From: Pseudoduganella aquatica
GTDB taxonomy: Bacteria > Pseudomonadota > Gammaproteobacteria > Burkholderiales > Burkholderiaceae_D
Length of the DNA: 64,000 nt
NCBI RefSeq assembly: GCF_009857595.1
Contig: NZ_WWCU01000018.1
Coordinates: 1-64,000 of the forward strand
Direction: 5' to 3'
Positions within the stretch are counted from its first letter, which is position 1; each line of letters starts with the position of its first letter. Positions 45,371 to 53,902 of this stretch are shown here, piece after piece. The notes beneath the pieces are model-generated. The model did not search any database and was not told where the DNA came from. It saw only the letters and a program-made list of their open reading frames with translations. Both the position numbers and the translations under genes were made by a program.

Positions 45371-45446
45371 GTGGCTGTAGCTCAGTTGGTAGAGTCCAGG
45401 ATTGTGATTCCTGTTGTCGTGGGTTCGAGCCCCATCAGTCACCCCA
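45371..45446 (+). tRNA. tRNA-His (GTG anticodon)
   Basis: A 76-base gene with encoded CCA. The anticodon loop contains TTGTGAT. The discriminator is C and a G precedes the first base at 45370, the G-1:C73 feature special to histidine tRNA. T loop GTTCGAGCC. Confidence 0.97.
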
Positions 45447-45461
45447 CAGAATTACGGCAAA

Positions 45462-45487
45462 AGCCCAGTCGATGACTGGGCTTTTTG
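45462..45487 (+). terminator. Terminator of tRNA-His
   Basis: Stem AGCCCAGTC/GACTGGGCT with loop GAT, followed by a T tract, 15 bases after the tRNA. Confidence 0.9.
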
Positions 45488-45539
45488 CTTTTCCGCGACC
45501 AGTTCAGCGCCTCGTAGCCGCTCCTGCTACCCGATGCTC

Positions 45540-45866
45540 TCAGGTGAGAGCGTCTGTCTCCAATTCCGGCGCAGGCTGAACTTTCATCGGCGCGTCCTTG
45601 AATCGCTGCTCCGCCTGCCACATGTCATACGCGCTTTGCTCCGCCAGCCACAGGCGAGCCTCTCCACCGCGCGCCACCCCCAACCACGCCTCGATGCGCA
45701 AAGCCATTTCCGGCGAAATGGCCGCGCGGCCATTGAGCACGCGAGACAGCGTGACGCGATTAACATCCAGTTGCTGTGCCGCCTCAGTCACGGTCAACCT
45801 TAACGCCGGCAATACATCGTCGCGCAAGGTCAAGCCAGGATGCGGCGGGTTAAACATACGTGCCAT
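45540..45866 (-). CDS. higA: HigA-family antitoxin
   Basis: A 108-residue XRE-type antitoxin with the HigA signature PPHPGLTLRDDVLPALRLTV, the helix-turn-helix EAAQQLDVNRVTLSRVLNGR and AAISPEMALRIEAWLG. It normally neutralises HigB and represses the operon. The ATG at 45866 follows GAGAGGAG. It is the second gene of the pair, 12 bases after higB, the usual higBA order. Its tail (about residues 85-108) is Pro-rich and looks intact. The partner toxin gene is frameshifted. Confidence 0.9.
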   Translation of the reverse strand: MARMFNPPHPGLTLRDDVLPALRLTVTEAAQQLDVNRVTLSRVLNGRAAISPEMALRIEAWLGVARGGEARLWLAEQSAYDMWQAEQRFKDAPMKVQPAPELETDALT

Positions 45867-45878
45867 TGGCAACTCCTC

Positions 45879-46159
45879 TCAATGGTAGTCCAGATAATTG
45901 ACCAGAACGGCATCAACGCCGTCAAACATAAAAGTCATACGCCAGTTGCCACTGACCTTCACTGAAAAATGCCCTTTGAATTCTCGCCCCTGCAACGGAT
46001 GCAATGCCCATCCTGGCACATTCATACCAGCAGGTTCCGACGCCTCATTCAGGCGGCGCAGCATGGCTGCCAGACGCGGGGCATGAGCGGCTTGAATCCC
46101 GGCCATGCTGCCGGTCTCGAAAAGTTTTTCAATCCTTTATGCTGAAAGGTTTTGATCAT
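45879..46159 (-). pseudogene. higB: HigB-family toxin, disrupted by a one-base frameshift
   Basis: The original start is the ATG at 46159, reading MIKTFQHKGL, then the frame is lost. In the next frame EKLFETGSMAGIQAAHA continues to the normal C-terminus, with the RelE/HigB core GWALHPLQGREFKGHFSVKV and SGNWRMTFMF. Joining the frames gives a family-sized protein of about 92 residues. One base is missing near 46130 (a single C between the T run and AATCC on the + strand). A shorter 75-residue product could start at 46106 but lacks the first helix. It may be a decayed toxin or a sequencing error. Confidence 0.8.
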
Positions 46160-46241
46160 GCCCGATTGTAGCGCGTAACGCCACACCTCTCAATTGCAAA
46201 CCAAAGCTCACGGCGCCCCTACTTGCCAGGCTTGAGGCGGA

Positions 46242-47006
46242 TCAAGGGTGGGTTTGCTGGTACTGGCGGTAACCGACGCTGGCGCGGTGGTCTTGCAGGG
46301 TTTGCCACAGGCGCGCCGCGTAGGCGGGGTGGCGGGCGTGGAAGGGGCGCGACAGCATCAGGTAGAGCGGGGTTTCGTCGAATGGACGGCCGGCGCGCTC
46401 CAGCAGGCCGGCGTAGCTGCGCGCGATCAGCTGCTCGGCTTCCGCTTCCATGGCGATCACGCCTTCCAGCCGCCCCGCCGCCAGCTTGCCGAAATTCGGC
46501 CCCAGCGACTTGGCGTTGTCGTCGTAGCGCACTTGCAGGCGCTGCAATTGCTCGATGATGACGGTGAAGCCCGACTCCACGCCGATGCGCCCTTCGCCCA
46601 GCCCGCTGAAACGCACACCGTCCCATTGCAGCGGCGCCCCTTTTTTGCGGTAGGTGTAGTAGCGCGGCGTGGCCACGGCCTTGTCGGCGTCCGGCAGCAT
46701 GCCCGCCATGGGGAACACGGCGATTCCGGCGCGCTCGGGGGTATAGCCGCCTATCATGCCGTCCACCAGGCCGGTCCTCAATTCTTCGATGCAGCGGCGG
46801 CGCGGCGCTACCCGCAAGTCGAATTCCACGCCGGTGCTGCGCACGGCCAGCGCCATCAGGTATTGCAAATGTCCGCTGCCGTCGAGCCTGGAATATGGCG
46901 GATAGTCGATGTCGAGCGAGCAATAGCGGAAGCGCGCAGGCGTTCCCTCCGCCTGCGCCGGCAAGGCGAACAGCACCGCCAATAGCACGCACATCCTTCG
47001 CACCAT
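46242..47006 (-). CDS. Periplasmic substrate-binding protein, SBP family 3-like (orphan)
   Basis: A 254-residue exported protein. The signal peptide MVRRMCVLLAVLFALPAQAEG starts at the ATG at 47006. The fold is shown by YCSLDIDYPPYSRLDGSG, APRRRCIEELRTGLVDGMIG, then RIGVESGFTVIIEQL. A long open frame runs further upstream to 47264 but is not protein-like. There is no transporter gene beside it; a hybrid sensor kinase lies upstream on the same strand, 247 bases away. Ligand unknown; amino acid or small amine binding is the family norm. Confidence 0.78.
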   Translation of the reverse strand: MVRRMCVLLAVLFALPAQAEGTPARFRYCSLDIDYPPYSRLDGSGHLQYLMALAVRSTGVEFDLRVAPRRRCIEELRTGLVDGMIGGYTPERAGIAVFPMAGMLPDADKAVATPRYYTYRKKGAPLQWDGVRFSGLGEGRIGVESGFTVIIEQLQRLQVRYDDNAKSLGPNFGKLAAGRLEGVIAMEAEAEQLIARSYAGLLERAGRPFDETPLYLMLSRPFHARHPAYAARLWQTLQDHRASVGYRQYQQTHP

Positions 47007-47223
47007 GCATCGCTCCGAAATCAGGTCTTGCGCTAGCGTACCACGCCAATCGCACTCGCGGACAAGCACATCGGGCACTCTTTGCCTAGGGTGCGCACAG
47101 GCTAAATCGCCATAGTTTGACGGATTCGACATCGGCGTCGAATTCAGCCGCGTTAGCTCTGCAATACGGTACATTGGAAGCGCTAGGCACGCAGTATCGC
47201 CGGCAAAGTTGAGGGGACTGTTC
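47007..47223 (+). ncRNA. Possible small RNA upstream of a + strand terminator
   Basis: The gap between the hybrid kinase stop and the binding-protein start has no open frame of note on either strand, yet ends in a good + strand terminator at 47224. Flanking genes are both on the minus strand. A TTGACG box is present at about 47117, but no clear -10 follows. The transcript is inferred from the terminator only. Confidence 0.25.
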
Positions 47224-47255
47224 GCTGCACCGGCCATGCCAGTGCAGCTTTTTTT
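47224..47255 (+). terminator. Orphan + strand terminator
   Basis: Stem GCTGCAC/GTGCAGC with an 11-base loop, then seven T, touching the stop codon of the minus-strand hybrid kinase. Read on the minus strand it has no T tract, so it does not serve that gene. Confidence 0.65.
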
Positions 47256-49443
47256 ATGCCGCAATGCGCGCCAACAGCGCGTTCAGGCGGGCCATGTCCA
47301 CCGGCTTGACGAAGTGGTAGTCAAAGCCGGCCGCGTAGGCTTCGTTGCGGTCGCGCTCCTGGCCGTAGCCGGTGACGGCGATCAGCACCGCGCCGGCCGT
47401 TTCAGGCTGCTGCCGCAGCCGCCGCGCCAGCTCGTTGCCGTCGATGTCGGGCAGGCCGATGTCGAGCAGACAGATGTCCGGCCGCAGTTCGCGCGCCCGG
47501 TCCAGCGCCACCCGCGAGCTGTGCTCCACCGTGACGGCGTGGCCGGCGTCGGCCATCAGCATGCCCAGGGTTTCGGCCGCATCCACATTGTCGTCCACCA
47601 CCAGCAGGCGCAGGCTGCGCGCCGCGGGCACCGCGGCGGCGCCCGCCGCGCTCTCGCCTGCGGCCGGCTGCGGCTCGGCCACCGGCAGGCGCAGGATGAA
47701 GGTGCTGCCCTTGCCGATGCCGTCGCTGTGCGCGGCCACGCTGCCCTGGTGCGCTTCGGCCAGGCGCTGCACCAGCGCCAGCCCCAGTCCCATGCCGCCC
47801 TGCGAACGGTCCAGGGTGCGCTGGTCCTGCGCAAACAGCTCGAAGGCGCGCGCCAGCAGCTCGGGCAGCATGCCCACGCCGTTGTCGCGCACGGTCACGG
47901 TGGCGCTGTCGCCGCGCAGGCTCAGGCGCAGTTCGACGAAGCCGTCTTCCGGGGTGTATTTGGCCGCGTTGTTGAGCAGGTTGGCGATCACCTGCACCAG
48001 GCGCTTCTTGTCGCCCAGCACATGGATGGCTTCGGGCGGCAGCAGCACGGAGAAGCGGTGGCGGCGCGCCTCCATCAGCGGGCGCGCCTGCTCGGCGGCG
48101 TAGCCCAGCACGTCGCGCAGGTCCAGCGTTTCCTTCTGCAGCGTCACCATGCCGCGCGTGACGCGCGACACATCCAGCAAATCATCGATCAACCCCGTCA
48201 TATGCTTCACCTGGCGCGAAATCACTTCGCTGGTGCGCTTGACCGTGGCTTCGTCGAACTGGAAGTGGCGCAGCAGCTCGGCCGCCGTGCCGATGGGCGC
48301 TAGCGGGTTGCGCAGCTCGTGCGCCAGCATGGCCAGGAACTCGTCCTTGCGGCTGTCCGCGTCGCGCAGCGCGGCCTGGGCGCGCTTGCTGTGCTCGTGC
48401 TCGGAACGCAGCGCAGCCACGGCGCGGGCGCGCTCGGCGGCCTCCCAGGTGCGCTGCACCACGTCCTGGGTGATGGCGATGTCTTCGCGCGACCAGGCGC
48501 GCGGCGCGCCGTGCGCCAGGTTCAGCGCGCACATCACGCGCCCGGCCTGCAGCAGCGGCACCACCACGATGGCGGCCATGCCCAGCGCCAGATAGGCGTC
48601 CGCATAGGCTGCGGTGCGGGGATCGGCGCGCACGTCGTCCACCACGAAGGGCTTGCCTTCGTTCAGGATGCCGATAATCTCGGGGCTGTAGTCGTCCAGG
48701 CGGGCGCTGCCGGGCAGCGGCGGCAAAGGCGGCAAGGCGGCGCCGTTCCAGGCGCCCTGCACGTAGGCGGTGCGGCTGGCCTCGTTAATCTCGGTGTAGA
48801 ACACGCGCGCCACATGCAGGTAGTTGCCCAGCAGCTCGGTGGCGGCCGCCGTGATCTCGCCCGCGCCGCCCATGCCGCGCAGGCGGTCGGCGACGTCCAG
48901 CTGGAAGGCCTGGCGCCGGTTCAGCGCCACAAAGGCGCGCTCGGCCAGCACTTCGCGGGTGGACTCGGTGAGCACCAGCAGCACGCCTTCGACTTCGTTG
49001 CCGTCGTTCCAGATCGGGCTGTGGCAATGGGTGAAATAGGTTTCGCGCTGGCTGTGGCCGCGCTCGGGCGCGTAGCTGGCGTTTTCCACGTAATAGGTTT
49101 CGCCGGTCAGCACGTGCTCGACGATGGGCGCCATCTGCTCCCACATCTCGCGCCACCACTCCTTGGCGGAACGGCCCAGGTGGCCCGCATGCTTGCTGCC
49201 GAGTACTTGCGCAAAAGCATCATTGTGAAACGTGAGCAGCTCCGCGCCCCAGTGGATGGCCATGGGGAAGCGCGAGCCGAGTACCGTGCGCAGCACGGTC
49301 TGCAGGCTCAACGGCCATTGTTCAGGCGGCCCCAGCGGCGAGCCGGTCCAGTCCAGGTTGCGCAGGCGCGCGCCGCATTCGCCGCCGCCTTCCAGGAAGG
49401 CGGGGCTGGGCGCAGCGGACGAGTAGGATACGTTGTTCATCAT
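47254..49443 (-). CDS. Hybrid sensor histidine kinase, PAS-GAF-HisKA-HATPase-REC
   Basis: A 729-residue cytoplasmic kinase. A PAS-like region (about 20-165) contains LDWTGSPLGPPEQWPLSLQT, a phrase typical of this kinase group. A GAF domain (about 180-335) is followed by HisKA with His375 in MLAHELRNPLAP, HATPase with NNAAKYTP, DNGVGM and GGMGLGLALVQRL, and a receiver with Asp661 in CLLDIGLPDIDG. No transmembrane segment. The exact start is uncertain (ATG at 49443, 49440 or 49473). No separate response regulator lies nearby; the receiver may pass phosphate to an unlinked partner. Confidence 0.9.
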   Translation of the reverse strand: MMNNVSYSSAAPSPAFLEGGGECGARLRNLDWTGSPLGPPEQWPLSLQTVLRTVLGSRFPMAIHWGAELLTFHNDAFAQVLGSKHAGHLGRSAKEWWREMWEQMAPIVEHVLTGETYYVENASYAPERGHSQRETYFTHCHSPIWNDGNEVEGVLLVLTESTREVLAERAFVALNRRQAFQLDVADRLRGMGGAGEITAAATELLGNYLHVARVFYTEINEASRTAYVQGAWNGAALPPLPPLPGSARLDDYSPEIIGILNEGKPFVVDDVRADPRTAAYADAYLALGMAAIVVVPLLQAGRVMCALNLAHGAPRAWSREDIAITQDVVQRTWEAAERARAVAALRSEHEHSKRAQAALRDADSRKDEFLAMLAHELRNPLAPIGTAAELLRHFQFDEATVKRTSEVISRQVKHMTGLIDDLLDVSRVTRGMVTLQKETLDLRDVLGYAAEQARPLMEARRHRFSVLLPPEAIHVLGDKKRLVQVIANLLNNAAKYTPEDGFVELRLSLRGDSATVTVRDNGVGMLPELLARAFELFAQDQRTLDRSQGGMGLGLALVQRLAEAHQGSVAAHSDGIGKGSTFILRLPVAEPQPAAGESAAGAAAVPAARSLRLLVVDDNVDAAETLGMLMADAGHAVTVEHSSRVALDRARELRPDICLLDIGLPDIDGNELARRLRQQPETAGAVLIAVTGYGQERDRNEAYAAGFDYHFVKPVDMARLNALLARIAA

Positions 49444-49677
49444 GGTGTTGGGAATTGCAAAAAAAGCATGCACCCCGCATCATACACTTAGTTGACAATT
49501 AGCATACCGGTCCCCCCCGGCCCGGCCAGCGGCCTGCCGGCAGGCTCCTGCGGTATAAAAACAACGATGCGCTCAAATAAACAGCACCGCACGCAGATAT
49601 TATTGCCGCCACGGAACCGGCGGTGCTATGCTGGCGTCATAGCAAAAAGAAACTTAGCTTTCGTTTCACACAACATC
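49444..49677. other. Gene-free interval with palindromes upstream of an orphan terminator
   Basis: No plausible gene. It contains the perfect palindrome GCCTGCCGGCAGGC (49532-49545), an inverted repeat TGCTATG/CATAGCA (49624-49644), and a promoter-like pair TTGCCG and TATGCT about 18 bases apart near 49607-49632. With the terminator at 49678 these could form a short transcript of some 70 bases, or a leader of the gene at 49792. Confidence 0.35.
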
Positions 49678-49707
49678 ATACCGTCACGCGCTGGCGGTAT
49701 TTTTTTT
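49678..49707 (+). terminator. Terminator-like hairpin in the leader of the gene at 49792
   Basis: Stem ATACCG/CGGTAT, 11-base loop, then seven to eight T. It lies 85 bases before the start codon at 49792, so it is either the end of a small RNA or an attenuator. Confidence 0.6.
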
Positions 49708-49791
49708 GCTTGTTCTTGTCCGATGTCTTTCCCTAAGGCATTGATTTGACGCTACAATGTCAGCCTTCCCTGTAACACTTCCAAGCCCACC

Positions 49792-50238
49792 ATGTCCGAA
49801 GAAAAAACCCTGTCCGCTGTCTCGACCTACAGCAAGGACACCCCGGTCGGCCATCCCGACGTCGACGGCCGCGCCGGTGTATTCGTGCCTACCGAAGAGT
49901 TCGACCTGGCCAACACCACCACCATCCGCAAAGGCGCCGGCATTGTTGGCTTCGGCAATCCGGACGGTTCGCTGACGGTGTATTTCGAAGCCAACCGCTT
50001 CGACGAGACCAGCTTGCACAAGTGGGAAAACAAGGCGCGCAAGGCCTACGACCGCATGGTGATGCGGGCGCCCACCGTGTCCAAGACCAAGATCGACGCG
50101 CGCATGCTGGAGCAGGTGGGCATTATTGACGGCCTGGGCATCAGCATCAAGCAGCCCGAGCGCCTGCAGCAGTGGCTGGCGCTGTCGAACGCGCTGGACA
50201 CCGCGCCGGAAGGCCAAATTGTTGAGTGGAAAAAGTAA
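49792..50238 (+). CDS. Conserved-looking hypothetical protein
   Basis: A 148-residue soluble protein I cannot assign. It has no signal peptide. The middle shows an alternating hydrophobic pattern (RKGAGIVGFGNPDGSLTVYF) followed by a helical segment (SLHKWENKARKAYDRMVMRA) and a final helix (ERLQQWLALSNAL). It is acidic at the ends. An in-frame ATG at 49792 is followed at once by a lysine-rich start. The terminator-like hairpin in its leader suggests regulated expression. Downstream is a 39-residue peptide gene. Confidence 0.7.
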   Translation: MSEEKTLSAVSTYSKDTPVGHPDVDGRAGVFVPTEEFDLANTTTIRKGAGIVGFGNPDGSLTVYFEANRFDETSLHKWENKARKAYDRMVMRAPTVSKTKIDARMLEQVGIIDGLGISIKQPERLQQWLALSNALDTAPEGQIVEWKK

Positions 50239-50340
50239 GACGAGGCATAGTCCTACAAGCGGATGGACGCTCCGCTGATGCCGGAATGCATTACCTATGC
50301 ATAAGATGGTGACATAGCAAACATCCAACCGGAGCCCGCC

Positions 50341-50460
50341 ATGTCACGCATCTGCCCCCTTACCGTAGGTACCCTGCTGATGGGTTTGGCCAGCGTATCG
50401 ACCTGGCTCCTGCTTTCCGCCGATGTGCTGCACGAAGCATCCTTCTTCTTCGTGCACTGA
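50341..50460 (+). CDS. 39-residue membrane peptide
   Basis: Begins MSRICPLTVGTLLMGLASVS and ends FFFVH. One predicted transmembrane helix (about residues 8-28) followed by a short tail. CCGGAGCCCGCC before the ATG is a good ribosome site. It is too short to match a family by eye. Its position between two genes with clear ends, plus the site, makes it a credible small protein. Confidence 0.5.
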   Translation: MSRICPLTVGTLLMGLASVSTWLLLSADVLHEASFFFVH

Positions 50461-50472
50461 TCTCCAAGACGC

Positions 50473-50835
50473 TTAACGCCGGCGGCCGTAGCCATGGCCG
50501 CGGTGGCCCCAGTTCCCGAACACAAAATCCAGTCCTATCGTCACCGGCGGGTAGTAATACGCCGGCGCCGGCGCGTACAGCGGCGCCGCCACATACACAG
50601 GCGCTTGCGCATAGACCGGCTCGGTGGTGTACACCACGCGCGGCTGCTGCTGGGCCACAGGCTCGGTCGTATATTCCACCCGGGCATCCCCGCTTGCCGC
50701 GCCGCGCTGCACCGGCGTGACGGACACGGTATGCCACTCGTAAGGGTTGGCGGGCTTGGGATAATAAGCGGTGCTAGGCTGCGTGGCGCAGCCGGTCAGG
50801 GCCGCGAGGGCGGCCAGGGCAATAACGATTTTCAT
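50473..50835 (-). CDS. Small Tyr/Pro-rich lipoprotein candidate
   Basis: A 120-residue protein with the signal MKIVIALAALAALTGC, lipobox LTGC and acylated Cys16. It is followed by repeats of the type EYTTEPVAQQQPRVVYTTEP, then a Pro/Ala/Tyr-rich stretch (PAPAYYYPPV) and a short Gly/His/Arg tail (GHRGHGYGRRR). This looks like a surface-exposed or periplasmic structural lipoprotein; function unknown. The ATG at 50835 follows CAGGAGCCTCCC. Confidence 0.75.
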   Translation of the reverse strand: MKIVIALAALAALTGCATQPSTAYYPKPANPYEWHTVSVTPVQRGAASGDARVEYTTEPVAQQQPRVVYTTEPVYAQAPVYVAAPLYAPAPAYYYPPVTIGLDFVFGNWGHRGHGYGRRR

Positions 50836-50937
50836 GGGAGGCTCCTGTTCCAGGCTTCTACTATATGAAAATTCGGCCCGTCTTGCCGCACTTTTACAGG
50901 CTGTTACAAGCATCAACGTTGCCGAAAAGCGTGGGCG

Positions 50938-50994
50938 AAAAAAAACCGGCGCAAGCGCCGGTCCAAATACGCGCCGGCTCAGGCAAGCCGGCGC
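50938..50994 (-). terminator. Double-hairpin terminator after the TonB-domain genes
   Basis: On the minus strand the distal stem ACCGGCGC/GCGCCGGT (2-base loop, 50945-50962) is followed by eight T. A second hairpin, GCGCCGGCT/AGCCGGCGC, lies just before it at 50971-50994. Confidence 0.85.
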
Positions 50995-51010
50995 AGCAAA
51001 CAATACAGCC

Positions 51011-51352
51011 TTAATCCAGCTTCCAGGCGTAGTCAACCTTGGTCCAGGTGGTGTCGGGCTTGCCGTCCTTGGTGCCCGGCTTGAACTTGCAGGCGCTCAG
51101 CGCCTTGATGGCCGCCTTGTCCAGGTTCTTGAAGCCGCTCGACTTCTCGACCTTGGAATCGAGCACGTCGCCGCCGGCCGACACCTGGAAGGACATCGAC
51201 ACGGTGCCCTGCTCTTCGTTCATCAGGGATGCCTTAGGATATTCGGCTTTGCAATTCTTGGCGTCGAAACTCGCCGGAACTTCTGCTGCAAACGCACCGC
51301 CCGATACGAGCACTGCCGCGATAACACTTAACCAACGCTGTTTAGTAGACAT
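51011..51352 (-). CDS. TonB C-terminal-domain protein, copy 1
   Basis: A 113-residue exported protein with a signal peptide (about 22 residues, ending AFA) and, directly after it, a TonB C-terminal-like domain: KNCKAEYPKASLMNEEQGTV, DSKVEKSSGFKNLDKAAIKA and CKFKPGTKDG. It lacks the membrane anchor and Pro-rich span of real TonB, so it cannot couple to ExbB/ExbD in the usual way. A soluble periplasmic partner or adaptor role is possible. It is followed on the same strand by a double hairpin terminator. The next gene upstream is a near copy. Confidence 0.8.
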   Translation of the reverse strand: MSTKQRWLSVIAAVLVSGGAFAAEVPASFDAKNCKAEYPKASLMNEEQGTVSMSFQVSAGGDVLDSKVEKSSGFKNLDKAAIKALSACKFKPGTKDGKPDTTWTKVDYAWKLD

Positions 51353-51403
51353 CTGATTTCCCCGAGTGCTTTTTTAAATTTGACTGGATAAAGCCGGCTG
51401 GAA

Positions 51404-51736
51404 TTACAGCTTCCAGACGTAGTCGACTTTGGTCCAGGTTTGCGCCACGGCGCCATCCTTGGTGCCCGGCTTGAATTTGCAAGCGCTGATCGCTTTCAGG
51501 GCCGCCTTGTCCAGGTTCTTGAAGCCGCTCGATTTTTCAACTTTCGAGTCCAGCACATCACCGCCTGGCGAAACCAGGAAGGCCATCGAGACGGCGCCCT
51601 GTTCTTCGTTCAGCAGCGAGGCTTTTGGATATTCGGCTTTGCAGTTCTTGGCGTCGAACACGGCGGCAACTTCAGCGGAAAAAGCGGAGGTGCTCAGCAG
51701 AGCGGCGGCGATGAAACTGATCGAATGCTTGGTCAT
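51404..51736 (-). CDS. TonB C-terminal-domain protein, copy 2
   Basis: A 110-residue paralogue of the protein at 51011; after the signal peptide the two align without gaps over some 90 residues, sharing KNCKAEYPKAS and DVLDSKVEKSSGFKNLDKAA. Both keep two cysteines (in AKNC and SACKF), which may form a disulphide in the periplasm. The stop lies 51 bases upstream of the other copy's start. A chemoreceptor gene lies upstream on the same strand, separated by a terminator-like hairpin. Confidence 0.8.
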   Translation of the reverse strand: MTKHSISFIAAALLSTSAFSAEVAAVFDAKNCKAEYPKASLLNEEQGAVSMAFLVSPGGDVLDSKVEKSSGFKNLDKAALKAISACKFKPGTKDGAVAQTWTKVDYVWKL

Positions 51737-51765
51737 GATTTTGTAATTCCAAAAAGTTTAAAAAA

Positions 51766-51794
51766 CTGTTCAGCGGCCGCTCCAGACGCGGCCA
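51766..51794 (-). terminator. Terminator-like hairpin after the chemoreceptor gene
   Basis: On the minus strand, stem GGCCGC/GCGGCC with a 7-base loop, followed after a few bases by TTTTTT. It separates the chemoreceptor from the TonB-domain genes. Confidence 0.5.
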
Positions 51795-51814
51795 CTGTCC
51801 TGAGTCTGTACGGC

Positions 51815-53557
51815 TTAGAATTCTTCCCACTCGTCGTTGCCAGCGGTGGCAGCGGCGATTTTCTTCGGCGCCGGCGCAGGTGCTGCAACGGCCTTTTTGA
51901 CAGGGGCGCGTGCGGCGGTGCGGGCAACCGGCTTCTTCAGCGCTACCGGAGCGGCTGCGGCGGCAGGCGCGGCGGCCGGAGCGTAATGCTCATGCTCGGA
52001 CAGCTTGAAGATCGATACCACGCGGGCCAGTTCACCAGCCTGGTCTTGCAGGCTTTGCGCGGCGGCGGCAGCTTCTTCCACCAGGGCGGCATTCTGCTGG
52101 GTCATGCTGTCCATCTCGATGATGGACTGGTTGACCTGCTCGATGCCGGCGCTCTGTTCCTGGCTGGCGGAGGCGATTTCGCCCATGATGTCGGTCACGC
52201 GGCGCACCGAGTCCACCACTTCGTCCATCGTCACGCCGGCCTGGCCGACCAGTTTCGAACCGCGTTCGACTTTCTCCACGGAGTCGCCGATCAGGGTCTT
52301 GATCTCTTTCGCAGCGCCAGCCGAACGCTGGGCCAGGTTGCGCACTTCGGACGCCACCACGGCGAAGCCGCGGCCCTGTTCGCCGGCACGGGCTGCTTCA
52401 ACCGCAGCGTTCAGCGCCAGGATGTTGGTCTGGAAGGCGATGCCATCGATCACGCCGATGATGTCCACAATCTTGTTGGCCGATTCGTTGATCGAGCTCA
52501 TGGTGTCCACCACTTGCGACACCACTTCGCCGCCCTTGCGTGCCACGTCGGACGCATTGGCTGCCAGCTGGTTGGCCTGGCGGGCGTTGTCGGCGTTCTG
52601 CTTCACGGTCGAGGTCAGTTCTTCCATGGCCGACGCGGTTTTCTCCAGCGACGAGGCCTGCATTTCGGTACGCGACGACAGGTCGATATTGCCGGCGGCG
52701 ATTTCACGCGAGGCGGTGCCGATGGTCTCGGTGCCGGTGCGAACCTGGCCCACGATGCCCACCAGGCTGTCGCGCATTTCTTTCATTTCCACCAGCAGGC
52801 TGTCCTTGTCGGTCGAGCTGGTGTTGATGGAGACGGACAGGTCGCCGTTGGCGATGCTGCCGGCGATGGAGGCGGTGTAATCCGGCTCGCCGCCCAGCTG
52901 CTTCAGCAGGCCGCGGGTAATCACGATGGCGGCGCCAACGCTGATCACCACGGCCAGCAGGCCCATGAAGATCATGAAGGTGCGGGCGCTGGCGAAGCCT
53001 TCAGCCGCGTCCACCTGCACTTGCGCATTCAGTTTGTCTTCCAGCGCGCCCAGCTGATCCAGCGCATCCATCCACTTCTTCTGCGGCGGACGGATTTCCT
53101 TGATCATCACCTTGGTGGCGGCTTCAGCCTGGTTCGACAGCCACAGCTCGGAAGCCTTGGCGATCGCCGGCATGGTGGCGGCTTCGTGTTCCTTGACGGC
53201 GGCCATCAGGGACTTCTCTTCCGGGGTCACTTCCAGCGCGAACTGGGCTTCCAGTTTTTTCTGCGCGGCGGCGTACTTGTCCGACAGTTCCTTGATGCGC
53301 TTCATTTCCGGTTCCATATCGGCCGGGTCGCTCATCAGGGTCAGGGTGCGCAGCGAGCTGACGCGCTCGTTGACGTTGTTGCGCATGTCGATCACCAGGC
53401 GCGTCACCACATTGTTGAAGCTCACCACGTGATCCAGGCGGTCCTGGATCTGCGCCATGCGCACAATGCCGACGCCGGTCACGGCGATCAGGAACAGCAG
53501 CACCAACACAAACCCGAGGCCCAGGCGCGTCCCCACTTTCATTTTTGCTAAATTCAT
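51815..53557 (-). CDS. Methyl-accepting chemotaxis protein with CheR-docking tail
   Basis: A 580-residue membrane chemoreceptor. Transmembrane segment 1 is at about 13-32, a periplasmic four-helix-bundle sensor of about 155 residues follows, segment 2 is at about 190-212, then a HAMP domain with [20 protein letters not shown]. The signalling hairpin carries [20 protein letters not shown] and [15 protein letters not shown]. After it comes an Ala/Pro/Lys-rich flexible linker ending in DEWEEF, a pentapeptide-type tether for CheR/CheB. No che genes are next to it. Confidence 0.93.
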   Translation of the reverse strand: MNLAKMKVGTRLGLGFVLVLLFLIAVTGVGIVRMAQIQDRLDHVVSFNNVVTRLVIDMRNNVNERVSSLRTLTLMSDPADMEPEMKRIKELSDKYAAAQKKLEAQFALEVTPEEKSLMAAVKEHEAATMPAIAKASELWLSNQAEAATKVMIKEIRPPQKKWMDALDQLGALEDKLNAQVQVDAAEGFASARTFMIFMGLLAVVISVGAAIVITRGLLKQLGGEPDYTASIAGSIANGDLSVSINTSSTDKDSLLVEMKEMRDSLVGIVGQVRTGTETIGTASREIAAGNIDLSSRTEMQASSLEKTASAMEELTSTVKQNADNARQANQLAANASDVARKGGEVVSQVVDTMSSINESANKIVDIIGVIDGIAFQTNILALNAAVEAARAGEQGRGFAVVASEVRNLAQRSAGAAKEIKTLIGDSVEKVERGSKLVGQAGVTMDEVVDSVRRVTDIMGEIASASQEQSAGIEQVNQSIIEMDSMTQQNAALVEEAAAAAQSLQDQAGELARVVSIFKLSEHEHYAPAAAPAAAAAPVALKKPVARTAARAPVKKAVAAPAPAPKKIAAATAGNDEWEEF

Positions 53558-53902
53558 TTCGGCTTCTTTGTAAGTGACACTATTGATTAGAAATTACCCA
53601 GATAAGGCGTCCGCTGCGCGCGGGAATACACCCATAAATCCCTTGCCGCTGCGCAAGTAATGACAGTAGCAAACAATGACTGCGAATGCAAAACTTGTGC
53701 TACGGGTCGTTACAATGTGTGGTTTTTCAGCGCAAATCCGCTGGAGAGGCCTGATGGCCGCTGTGAGTATGTGTGTATTTTATGAAATTATAGGGGAGAG
53801 TTTTGCCTCAAGGCAAGCAAAAACTGCCTGCAAAATACGCAACCTAACTTTCTGCGGAGAAATAGGCGAAACGCGAACTTTGCTTTGGACAAACTGTTGC
53901 GT
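53558..53902. other. Gene-free interval between dusA and the chemoreceptor gene
   Basis: A 345-base stretch, AT-richer than its surroundings, with no convincing gene. It should hold the chemoreceptor promoter (minus strand); no sigma-28-type box was found. A short hairpin, TTGCCT/AGGCAA with a 2-base loop, lies near 53803. Confidence 0.4.
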
